NCBI GenBank assembly: GCA_964485695.1
Contig: CAZAKZ010000040.1
Span: forward strand, 1-39,130
Length of the DNA: 39,130 nt
Source of the DNA: CAZAKZ01 sp964485695
GTDB taxonomy: Bacteria > Planctomycetota > JAFGQW01
Reading direction: 5' to 3'
A program made the position numbers and the translations under genes. The notes under the pieces are model-generated. The model saw only the letters and a program-made list of their open reading frames with translations. It made no database searches and was not told the origin of the DNA. This document shows positions 15,928-24,129 of the stretch, in pieces; positions within the stretch are counted from its first letter, which is position 1, and each line of letters begins with the position of its first letter.

Positions 15928-16071
15928 CGGGCACAATCGAACAGGCGGGGAATATATAGAGGCCATACGCATAGAATCCAACCCGACCTCTACTCATGAT
16001 GCGACCATTACGCTGGAACAGTCTACCTTTTCTCGCCTGATCAGACCGGCTGCGCCAGAAGGAACCAATCG

Positions 16072-18216
16072 ATGGAAGACACGGGAACGAATTCACGAGG
16101 CGAAGCGCCGGAGACCGTTCAGGATCCTGACACACGCCCCCGGAAGGCTCGTTTTGTCCTTCGTGTCAGCGTCACGGGTCACCGCGATCTCGAGGGCCGC
16201 GGATTCAACGTGGAAGCGGTCCGGAAGCGGGTTCGAAACGTCCTCGGGGTTCTCGTCCGGATGGTAGGCGAGGCCCACCAGGAGGGCCAAACGAACCCGG
16301 GCCCTGCGTGGTGTTTCTCAGGGGAGAAACCCGTGGTGCGAATCATCTCCCCTCTTGCCATGGGGGCCGATCAGATCCTGGCCGAAGAAGCTCGAGCGAT
16401 GCAGGGGAACGATCACGGTGTGCGCATCGAGCTCCAGTGTACGTTCCCGGCTCCGCTGAAAGAGTACCTCGCGAGTTCCACCTTCAAGTTCGACGCCGAA
16501 CGCACCCGGAGTGATCCGTCCCTGTCGGAACGGGAACAGGAGGCCGTCGAGAACGTCAAGTGCCTGATCGAAGACGACTCGTTCTGCACGTCGGTCCTGG
16601 AACTGGGCGAATCGAGACTCGAGTCCGACCCAGGCGCCTACGAGACCATCGGGCGCCTGATTCTGGAGCAGAGCGACGTTCTCCTGGCGATGTGGGACGG
16701 CCAGCCGGCCCGGGGGCGCGGAGGAACGGGCGACATCGTCAAGGTCGCCAGAGGGTTGCACATGCCCACGATGATCATCCGCGCGGAGGAGGACCCTCCA
16801 TCCGGCGATGAAGGATCACCGGAAGAAATACTGGCTGCAGAAGCTCGGGAAATCCTTCTGTTCGATCCCGACGCCAGGGCGCCCTCGTCTACACTGGCAT
16901 TGATCGGACTGCACCTGAAAGACGGGTTCAAGCAGTGGTTCGGGAATGCAAGGGCCTTCCTGTCGTTCAAACCATCCAGCGGAGACCGAGACACCCGCCA
17001 CGACGAGCCCGGGTATTCTCTCCTGAACGTCTATCTCTCGGAATCACCCCCCGGGAGCCCCTGGCTTCCGCTCAGCCGATTCTGGCCGGTGCTGCTTCGT
17101 TTCACGGGTGATTTCCCTGTCCCCAGGACCCTCGGCGACTGGATTCATCTGCCAGGACACCTGAAAAAGGCGTTCTCCGGGAGGAAGGGCCACGCACAGG
17201 AGAAGGCAAGTGATCCGCCGGAGCAGGGGGACGGGTCCGGGGAAAACAACCGGATCGGGGATCAATACCGGGAGCATCTCGAGAAGGCCGATACGCAGGC
17301 GAATTACTATGCCGGCCTAAATCGATTCACGTTCATCATGATAGCCTGCCTCGGAGTCCTGGCCGTTCTCTGCGCCCTGATCTCTCTGATTGCTCTGAAC
17401 GACCCGGATGGACATGGCCTGGTGGTGCTCTTCGTCATTCTGGAGCTCGTCTTGATCCTGGTCATGCTCAAGATATACATCTTCAGCAAGGTGAGGTTCT
17501 TCCACAGAAAATCCGTCGATTACAGACTCCTCGCCGAACACTTCCGGCAGATGGAGTTCCTTGCACCCCTTGCCATCGTCACCGCATCCTCGCGGCCCAT
17601 GGCACAATATCCGGCGGGGAACCTCACAAACGACTGGACCAATCGCTATTTTCGGTCCATCGTGCGCGACATCGGCCTTCCCCGGAGGAGAACGGATTCA
17701 CCCGGTGCCCTGCGCATCGATGAGGTGTATCTGCGCGATTATCTTCAGAACCTCAGGAAGAACTGGATCCAGGACCAGGTCGAGTACCATCGAAATACGA
17801 CGAGAAGAAACCAGAGGCTCTTCCACCTGCTGGAACGATCCGCCATAGGACTGTTCGTCCTCACGATCCTGGTCTGCCTGGGCCACTGGTTCTTTTCCAG
17901 CAAGTCCATGTATACGGCCCTGAGCCTCTTCGCGGCCCTGTTCCCGGCTGCAGCTGCGGCCTGCCATGCAATCAGCGTACAGGCCGAACTACACCGGATC
18001 GCGCAGCGTTCCAGAGCCATGATCAGTGCTCTGACCGGCCTCGGCCTGGAATTGAACGGCCTCGTGCAGCGACTGGACGACGAGTCATCCGAGGATTCAA
18101 AGCCGAAATGGATGGACGGGGTCGCCGTGGTCAAGAAAGCGTCCCGGTGCATGATCGAGGAAACCGTGGAGTGGCGCGTCGTCTTGCTCGCCCATCCTCC
18201 GCACCCGCCCGGATGA
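16072..18216 (+). CDS. SLOG-like nucleotide-sensor protein with two transmembrane-hairpin pairs (SLATT-like)
   Basis: This is a 714-residue membrane protein. The N-terminal soluble domain (about residues 25-250) begins VSVTGHRDL (32-40), has SPLAMGADQILAEEA near 94-108 and AMWDGQPARGRGGTGDIV near 206-220. This is the Rossmann-like arrangement of SLOG domains, which bind nucleotides or nucleotide derivatives. After a linker of about 160 residues come two hydrophobic helices (about 419-441 and 448-470), a polar helical stretch with NWIQDQVEYHRNTTRRNQ, and two more helices (about 592-609 and 615-638). Helix pairs with a W-I-x-x-Q-x-x-Y-H-like segment resemble SLATT-type effectors, thought to act as membrane pores. 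It starts the operon, with AAGGAA about 10 nt upstream and 71 nt to the patatin gene. Domain names are by recognition, not by search. Confidence 0.75.
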   Translation: MEDTGTNSRGEAPETVQDPDTRPRKARFVLRVSVTGHRDLEGRGFNVEAVRKRVRNVLGVLVRMVGEAHQEGQTNPGPAWCFSGEKPVVRIISPLAMGADQILAEEARAMQGNDHGVRIELQCTFPAPLKEYLASSTFKFDAERTRSDPSLSEREQEAVENVKCLIEDDSFCTSVLELGESRLESDPGAYETIGRLILEQSDVLLAMWDGQPARGRGGTGDIVKVARGLHMPTMIIRAEEDPPSGDEGSPEEILAAEAREILLFDPDARAPSSTLALIGLHLKDGFKQWFGNARAFLSFKPSSGDRDTRHDEPGYSLLNVYLSESPPGSPWLPLSRFWPVLLRFTGDFPVPRTLGDWIHLPGHLKKAFSGRKGHAQEKASDPPEQGDGSGENNRIGDQYREHLEKADTQANYYAGLNRFTFIMIACLGVLAVLCALISLIALNDPDGHGLVVLFVILELVLILVMLKIYIFSKVRFFHRKSVDYRLLAEHFRQMEFLAPLAIVTASSRPMAQYPAGNLTNDWTNRYFRSIVRDIGLPRRRTDSPGALRIDEVYLRDYLQNLRKNWIQDQVEYHRNTTRRNQRLFHLLERSAIGLFVLTILVCLGHWFFSSKSMYTALSLFAALFPAAAAACHAISVQAELHRIAQRSRAMISALTGLGLELNGLVQRLDDESSEDSKPKWMDGVAVVKKASRCMIEETVEWRVVLLAHPPHPPG

Positions 18217-18287
18217 TTCCCGAGATTCGCATCGTAAGAAACCAGACCGGGAGTCACGATCCTGACCGTTTGAGAAAAGAGCCAACC

Positions 18288-19430
18288 ATGACGACGTCGC
18301 TACTGAACAGGTTGACTTCGGAAGGACCCAAGAGAATCCTCTCCCTCGACGGGGGCGGAATCCGGGGTATCGTTTCTCTTGGCTTCCTGGGGAGGATCGA
18401 GAAGATCCTGCGCGAACGGTACGAGAACGCAGAGCTCAGACTCTGCGACTACTTCGACCTGATCGGGGGGACGAGCACCGGCGCCATCATCGCTGCCTGC
18501 CTGGCCGAAGGCATGGAGGTTGCCGACATCAAGGAAAGGTATCTCCGGCTCGGAGCCAAGATCTTCGCTTCAAGAAAATGGAGACGGTGGCGGGCCTTGT
18601 TCAGGGCTCAACCCCTGGAAAAAGAGCTGAAGAGCTATTTCGGCAACCGGACCCTCGGCGATACCTCGATCCGGACCGGCCTCATCATCATCACCAAACG
18701 CGTTGACACCGAGAGCACCTGGCCGCTTCTGAATCATCCCCGGGGGAAATACTACTTCTCCAACAAGGACATATTGCTGTGCGATGCCCTGCGGGCCAGT
18801 ACGGCCGCACCTTTCTTTTTCGAACCCAAGAAGTTCGACGTAGGGAGTGGTGAAACGGGAGTCTTCCTCGACGGAGGAGTGAGCATGGCCACGAATCCCT
18901 CGCTTCAGATATTCCTGTCGGCCACCCTCAAGGGATTTCCCTTCCACTGGCCCCTGGGCGAGAACCGCCTCCTGCTCGTCTCCGTGGGGACGGGCATCTG
19001 GCACCGCAAAGAAGATCCGGTCCGGGCGTTGCATGGCGGCTTCTTCAAATGGCTGCTCCGTCTTCCACGCCTCCTGAGCGAAGACGCTTGCTGGCAGAAC
19101 CAGCTCCTCCTGCAATATCTGTCCCGCACGGCCACGCCCTGGCACATCGATTCCGAAGTCGGCGACCTGTCGGAGGATCTCCTGATCGAAAAGCCCCTCC
19201 TGAGGTACCTCCGGTACGACGTGCTTCTGGAAGAGAAGGCCTTGAAGTGTCTCGGATTTCCCGAGCTGGTCCAGAACCTCCCCTCCCTCCGCAGAATGAC
19301 GGCTGCCCGGAACGAAGAAGACTTGCTCAGGATCGCAAGGAAAACGGCCGTCGACCAGGTCGACGAGGAGCACTTTCCCCCGGAATTCGATCTTCCCGGC
19401 AATTGCCGTGTTCCAGAAGCCGGATCGTAG
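18288..19430 (+). CDS. Patatin-like phospholipase (CapV-like effector)
   Basis: This is a 380-residue patatin-family lipid acyl hydrolase. The oxyanion loop DGGGIRG is at residues 21-27, the nucleophile elbow GTSTG at 61-65 (Ser63), and the dyad Asp is Asp195 in LDGGVSM. TAAPFFF lies just before the Asp, as in the family. There is no signal peptide, so it acts in the cytoplasm on the inner leaflet. Patatins of this type serve as cell-killing effectors activated by cyclic nucleotides in CBASS (CapV). Here no CD-NTase is present, and the nearby RelA/SpoT-type synthetase may supply the signal. The upstream reading frame continues into the SLOG gene, but the ATG at 18288, with a purine-rich AAAAGAG before it, fits the family start. 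Confidence 0.9.
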   Translation: MTTSLLNRLTSEGPKRILSLDGGGIRGIVSLGFLGRIEKILRERYENAELRLCDYFDLIGGTSTGAIIAACLAEGMEVADIKERYLRLGAKIFASRKWRRWRALFRAQPLEKELKSYFGNRTLGDTSIRTGLIIITKRVDTESTWPLLNHPRGKYYFSNKDILLCDALRASTAAPFFFEPKKFDVGSGETGVFLDGGVSMATNPSLQIFLSATLKGFPFHWPLGENRLLLVSVGTGIWHRKEDPVRALHGGFFKWLLRLPRLLSEDACWQNQLLLQYLSRTATPWHIDSEVGDLSEDLLIEKPLLRYLRYDVLLEEKALKCLGFPELVQNLPSLRRMTAARNEEDLLRIARKTAVDQVDEEHFPPEFDLPGNCRVPEAGS

Positions 19431-19517
19431 TTTTCGGGGATTGAATCTCCCCCCCTGAGCTGGTTCAATAGACGCCAGGTACAGAAGACGGTTGGCCCAC
19501 AGATCGAGAGAATGACC

Positions 19518-19922
19518 ATGTCTGACATTCCCTTCAGCCTTGCGGTCAAGGCTTTCGTGACCAATGAGCGAAACGAGGTCCTGCTGATCCAGCGGTCCAG
19601 ATTATCGAAACACTTCAAGGGGCAGTGGGACCTGCCTGGCGGCAAGGTGGACGCCGGAGAAACCTTCCACGCGGCCCTGATCCGGGAGGTGAAGGAGGAG
19701 ACGGGGCTTGACGTGGAGCTGATCCGAACGGTGGGCGCCTGCCAGGACGACATGGAAACGGTGCACGTGGTGATCCTGTTCCTGGAGGCCCGGATCGTCT
19801 CGGGGACCCTTCGCCTGAGTGAAGAACACGAGGCGTCGGTCTGGGTGGCGCGGACAGACCTGGCAAAGATGGATCTGTCGGAGCAGCTCAGGGACTTCGT
19901 TCTTGGCCATGCGGAATCGTGA
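19518..19922 (+). CDS. Nudix hydrolase
   Basis: This is a small Nudix-fold pyrophosphohydrolase of about 134 residues. A complete Nudix box is present: GGKVDAGETFHAALIREVKE followed by ETGL, matching G-x5-E-x7-REU-x-EE-x-GU with the Mg-binding glutamates intact. SMART features beyond the box (WDLPGG, EHEASVWVA) are typical of MutT/NudG-like members. An ATG two codons earlier (19512) is possible, but GAGAG is spaced for the ATG at 19518. It is third in the operon, 87 nt after the patatin and 85 nt before the RelA/SpoT fusion. A role in degrading the alarmone or nucleotide signal is inference from position. House-cleaning of oxidised nucleotides is the alternative. Confidence 0.88.
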   Translation: MSDIPFSLAVKAFVTNERNEVLLIQRSRLSKHFKGQWDLPGGKVDAGETFHAALIREVKEETGLDVELIRTVGACQDDMETVHVVILFLEARIVSGTLRLSEEHEASVWVARTDLAKMDLSEQLRDFVLGHAES

Positions 19923-20007
19923 CGGACATTAACATCAGGGTACGGCCACTCTGGGTATTTTGCACGGCGGAACGTGAGCCGGAGGATTCGAAAAAAGGAA
20001 TCAACCC

Positions 20008-22752
20008 ATGCCTGTGAAAACCAAGGCGGAACAGCGAAAAGAAGATGCACGGCAAGTCAAGAAATATGCCAGGCTGCATCCGCTTTACGTGGAGTACGCG
20101 GAAATCCTGGGTCGGATCCTGAACGCAGCGGTCAAGATCCATGCGCCCCTGGCCATCGTGCAGACGCGGGAGAAGGGGATTGCCAGCTTCGCGGAAAAAA
20201 TCCAGCGAAACCGTTCCTCGTACACCGATCCGGTCAGCGACATGACCGACCTTTGTGGCGGCCGGGTCATCGTCCAGTTCAGGAGCCAGGTGAATACCAT
20301 CTGCGAGTTCATCAAGGAGCACTTCCTGGTGGATGAGGGCAACAGCACGGACGTCAGCGAACGCCTCAGCCCCGTTGAGTTCGGATACCGTTCCATCCAC
20401 TACATCGTGCAGTTCAAACCGGGCGTCTTCCCGAACAAGGAGGTGAACGTCAAGATTCCCGCTGAGCTCTTTCCAGGCCCGCACAGTCCCATGAAGGCGG
20501 AAATCCAGGTCCGAACCATCATGGAACACGGCTGGGCCGACGTGAGCCACGACCTGACCTACAAGAGCGCCTTCAACGTGCCCGACGCGTGGAAGCGCCA
20601 GATCCATCGCCAGGCCGCCATGCTCGAGGAGATCGATGACGCATTTGACCGGATCCAGGCCGGCTTCCGCTCGTACGCCGCCGAATACGGGAACCACATG
20701 AAGGAGCAAGAGGTCCGGGACGAGATCGAGAACCTCGAGATCGTCCTGAAGCACGACAAGCGGAACACCGATCTCGCCGTGCGCATCGCCAAACTCGCCG
20801 TCTCCATCGCCGACTGGAAAAAGGCGACCAAGACGCTGCTGCCCTATGTGACAAAAAAGACCGGTCCCAGGAGCAAAAGGGACACTCCTCTCCCGGCTCC
20901 CGGCCCCGTGCTACGGGTCCTGGGCTTTGCCCACTGTCAGAAACACAGTTCGAACAAGAAGCACCCGTACTACAGGAGAGGCAGGCGCTATCTGGAACAG
21001 GCTGTAAAATCCGGAAATGACGCAGAGGCCCTCTCCCTTCTGGCCAGCACCTGGAAGGGCGAGGATGACGACAAGGCGCTGAAGTATTACCGCCGGGCAC
21101 ACGAGGTGGATCCCACGGACGCCTATCCACTCGGCAACTATCTGGATCTGGAGATTCTCCGGAAGAAAGATACATCCATCATCAGGCTCGTGGGGCCCGT
21201 GATCGATGCAGCCATCCAGCGGTGTCGAGGTCAGGTGGAAGTCGGCATGAACATGCCCTGGGCGCTCTACAACATCGGCAAGTTCAACCTGCTCCGGAAC
21301 AAACCATACGAGAGCTTCGCCGCGTACGCAAAGGCGATCCAGCTGAGCAGCGCTGCGTTCATGATCGAGACGTCACTGAAGGCGCTGGAGCGCCTCGAGG
21401 TGGTCAAGGAGGACCTGGAGGGGTATCCATGGATCCGGCGTCTGCTGACCGTGGGGGTCGTGGCGCATTACGCGAACCGCCTGGACCAGGCCGTCGATGA
21501 CGCCAACAAGGCAAGGGATGAGAAGAAAGCGGCAACCAAGGCGCTCAGGGACCTGGAGAAGGCCATCGGGATAAAGAAGGGCGAGATCCGATCCGCGCAG
21601 AAACGCTTCGAGAGTGCGGAATCGGCATTCAAGGAATCCCGAGCCGCTTCGAGCAGCGCCAAGAGCGCCCTGACCCGGAAAACAAATCAGCTTCTGATCA
21701 GGTCCAGACTGGCCGGAACCAAGAGAAAGAAGATCGAGGGGCCCGTCATCCTCGTGGTCGGCGGCACGGCCCAGGAGGTCCAGGATATCATGGAAGGGTA
21801 CCGGGACCTCATGCTGGACGCGTTCAAGGACTTCAACGGCACGGTCATCTCCGGAGCCACGACGTCGGGAATCCCCGGCCTGGTGGGAGAACTGGGCAAG
21901 ACATACCGCAAGGCCATCCGGACCCTCGGCTATCTTCCAAGACCTCCGCTGCCGCCGGACGCGAGGCGAGATTCCCGCTATTCCAGTATCCGAAGGACTG
22001 AAGGTAAGGGCTTCAGCCCCCTCGAACCGCTCCAGGCGTGGATCGACATCCTCGCCTCGGGCCTCCGGCCGTCCCAGGTCAAGGTCCTGGGCATCAACGG
22101 CGGCCAGATCGCCTGGGCCGAATACAGGATCGGCCTCGCCCTGGGTGCCAAGGTGGGGGTCATCGAGGGCAGCGGCCGGGAGGCCCAGAAACTCCTTCCG
22201 GACGACGCCTGGGGTGGCCTGAAGAATCTCCTGGCCCTGCCGGCGGAATCCAAGACCGTGCGGGCCTTCATCGGGACCGGGAGCAAGAGGATGCCCCCGG
22301 AAATGCGCGACATCATGGCAAAGGCCATTCACGAGAAGTTCCGCGAAACCAAGGCCCGGAACCTGCACAGCGATGATCCATCCATGGCGGACTGGCGAAT
22401 CCTGAAGGAGAATCTCAAGGAATCGAATCGTCAGCAGGCCGATGATCACCTCAACAAGCTCAGGGCCATCAAGTGCACCGTCCGTGAGGTCACGGACTAT
22501 GAGATCACCGAGAAAAAATTCTCGGAAAAAGATATCAACACAATGGCAGAACTCGAGCATGCGCGCTGGAACATCGAGCGACTCCTCGACGGGTGGAAGT
22601 ACGGTGAGAAGAAGGACGTGGAGAAGAAGATCAGCCCGTATCTCGTGGCCTGGAAGGACCTGCCCGAAGACGTGAAGGATTGGGACCGAAAAGCAGTGGA
22701 GAACATCCCGGCAATCCTCAAGCTGGTCGGACTCGAGGTGCAGCGGAAATAG
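20008..22752 (+). CDS. RelA/SpoT-type nucleotide synthetase fused to TPR-like, coiled-coil, SLOG-like and RyR domains
   Basis: This is a 914-residue cytoplasmic multidomain protein. Residues about 45-215 form a RelA/SpoT synthetase: R-x-K-x3-S-x3-K (Arg54, Lys56, Ser60, Lys64) for ATP, DLCGGRVIV with Asp81, EFGYRSIHY with Tyr127, and AEIQVRTIMEHGWADVSHD with Glu165. All key residues of an active synthetase appear present. No HD hydrolase domain precedes it. Residues about 230-480 are helical TPR-like repeats, and about 485-565 a coiled coil. About 578-735 is a SLOG-like Rossmann domain (VILVVGG, GATTSGIPGLVG, LGINGGQIAWAE, VGVIEGSG). About 840-910 is a RyR domain (MAELEHARWNIERLLDGW, then DWDRKAVENIP). 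AAAGGAA supports the start. It ends the operon. Product (ppGpp, pppApp or another nucleotide) is unknown. Confidence 0.88.
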   Translation: MPVKTKAEQRKEDARQVKKYARLHPLYVEYAEILGRILNAAVKIHAPLAIVQTREKGIASFAEKIQRNRSSYTDPVSDMTDLCGGRVIVQFRSQVNTICEFIKEHFLVDEGNSTDVSERLSPVEFGYRSIHYIVQFKPGVFPNKEVNVKIPAELFPGPHSPMKAEIQVRTIMEHGWADVSHDLTYKSAFNVPDAWKRQIHRQAAMLEEIDDAFDRIQAGFRSYAAEYGNHMKEQEVRDEIENLEIVLKHDKRNTDLAVRIAKLAVSIADWKKATKTLLPYVTKKTGPRSKRDTPLPAPGPVLRVLGFAHCQKHSSNKKHPYYRRGRRYLEQAVKSGNDAEALSLLASTWKGEDDDKALKYYRRAHEVDPTDAYPLGNYLDLEILRKKDTSIIRLVGPVIDAAIQRCRGQVEVGMNMPWALYNIGKFNLLRNKPYESFAAYAKAIQLSSAAFMIETSLKALERLEVVKEDLEGYPWIRRLLTVGVVAHYANRLDQAVDDANKARDEKKAATKALRDLEKAIGIKKGEIRSAQKRFESAESAFKESRAASSSAKSALTRKTNQLLIRSRLAGTKRKKIEGPVILVVGGTAQEVQDIMEGYRDLMLDAFKDFNGTVISGATTSGIPGLVGELGKTYRKAIRTLGYLPRPPLPPDARRDSRYSSIRRTEGKGFSPLEPLQAWIDILASGLRPSQVKVLGINGGQIAWAEYRIGLALGAKVGVIEGSGREAQKLLPDDAWGGLKNLLALPAESKTVRAFIGTGSKRMPPEMRDIMAKAIHEKFRETKARNLHSDDPSMADWRILKENLKESNRQQADDHLNKLRAIKCTVREVTDYEITEKKFSEKDINTMAELEHARWNIERLLDGWKYGEKKDVEKKISPYLVAWKDLPEDVKDWDRKAVENIPAILKLVGLEVQRK

Positions 22753-22773
22753 GCAGCTCCCGCGGCAACACGA

Positions 22774-24093
22774 CTATCCCTCGAATGCCGCGTCCGTGAT
22801 CTCCAGACCCCGGTCGATGACGGCGAAGCCCTCTTCAAGCTCCGCCTCGGTGATACAGAGCGGCGGATTGCACATGAAGCTCCCCCACCGGATGAATGTG
22901 AACAGGCCGTTGTCGCGGAAAAAGGCGCCCAGCCTGCCCATCACCGGGCTCGCCCCGTTGTAGGGGGCGAAGGGTTCGCCCGCGCTGTTCTTCCGGATGT
23001 CCATCATGCCGAAGAGGCCGATGCATCGCCCGGCCTTCACCGAGGGATGTTTCTCCATCATGCGGTCCATCTCGGCCCGCATCACCTTGCCCATGCAAGC
23101 GGCGTTCTCGACGAGGTTCTCGTCCCTGAGAACTCCGATGGCGGCTTCGGCCGCGGCGAGGCCGAGGGGATGGGAGTTGTAGGTGAGGCCGCCCCAGAAC
23201 ACATTCTTCCTGAAATGGTCGGCGATCTCGTCCCGCACGCCCACGGCACCCAGGGGCGCGTAGGCGCTGGTGAGGCCCTTGGCCATGGTGAGGATGTCGG
23301 GCACGATACCTCCGTGCTCATAGGCGAACATCTTACCGGTCCGGCCGAAACCGCACATGACCTCGTCGCAGACGAGTAGGATGCCGTGGCGGTCGAGGAG
23401 GTCGCGGAGCCCCCGAAGCCAGCCCTCGGGCGGCGGGAGAATGCCGTTGGTGCCGGTGACGGTCTCGATGACCATGGCCGCCACGTTTTGCGGTCCCTCG
23501 TACATGATGACTTCCTCGAGGTACCGCAGGTTGTTCCCGGTCTTTTCCGCGTCGGTAGTGCCGAAAGAGTAGCCGTAGGGTTCGGGGTCCATGACCCGGA
23601 TGAATCCCGGAGCGCCCGGCTCGGTGGGCCAGCGCCGGGGATCGCCCGTGAGCTGCATGCTCACGTGGGTGGCGCCGTGGTAGCTACGGTATCGACTCAG
23701 GATCTTGAACTTTCCGGTGTAGAGCCGCGCCATCTTCACGGCGTTCTCCACGGCCTCAGTGCCCCCGAGGGTGAAGAAAAACGTATTGATCTCCCCCGGG
23801 ACCACCTCGGCGAGAAGCCGCCCGACCCGGGCGCGGATCTCTGTGGCGGTGCCGGGATAGACGTAGTTGAGGGAATCGATCTGCCGCTTCATGGCCTCGC
23901 GAACCCGGGGGTGTCCGTGACCGATGTTCATACACATGAGCTGGCTGTTGAAGTCGAGAATGCGCTTGCCGTCGGGGGTGTAGAGCCAGACCCCCTCGGC
24001 TCGCTCCACGGGGAGCGGCGCCACTCCATCCCCCTTGGACCAGCAGTAGAGAGTGTGTGCCTTGCACAGGTCGATCATCTCTTGGGCGTTCAT
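22774..24093 (-). CDS. Class III aminotransferase, probably beta-alanine:pyruvate type
   Basis: This 439-residue PLP enzyme has Asp243 in VCDEVMCGFGRTG and PLP Lys272 in TMAKGLTSAYAP. TLGGTEAVENAVKMAR is the phosphate loop, and the N-terminal FNSQLMCMNIGHGHP is typical of omega-amino-acid:pyruvate aminotransferases. As the last gene of an operon with beta-ureidopropionase, dihydropyrimidinase and a semialdehyde dehydrogenase, it should deaminate beta-alanine (and 3-aminoisobutyrate) to malonate or methylmalonate semialdehyde. Taurine:pyruvate aminotransferases look very similar, so the substrate comes from context. AGGAG lies 8 nt before the start. It is convergent with the RelA/SpoT fusion gene, 21 nt away. 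Confidence 0.88.
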   Translation of the reverse strand: MNAQEMIDLCKAHTLYCWSKGDGVAPLPVERAEGVWLYTPDGKRILDFNSQLMCMNIGHGHPRVREAMKRQIDSLNYVYPGTATEIRARVGRLLAEVVPGEINTFFFTLGGTEAVENAVKMARLYTGKFKILSRYRSYHGATHVSMQLTGDPRRWPTEPGAPGFIRVMDPEPYGYSFGTTDAEKTGNNLRYLEEVIMYEGPQNVAAMVIETVTGTNGILPPPEGWLRGLRDLLDRHGILLVCDEVMCGFGRTGKMFAYEHGGIVPDILTMAKGLTSAYAPLGAVGVRDEIADHFRKNVFWGGLTYNSHPLGLAAAEAAIGVLRDENLVENAACMGKVMRAEMDRMMEKHPSVKAGRCIGLFGMMDIRKNSAGEPFAPYNGASPVMGRLGAFFRDNGLFTFIRWGSFMCNPPLCITEAELEEGFAVIDRGLEITDAAFEG

Positions 24094-24129
24094 GATTATT
24101 GCTCCTGACCTTAGGGTTTGCGCAAACCC

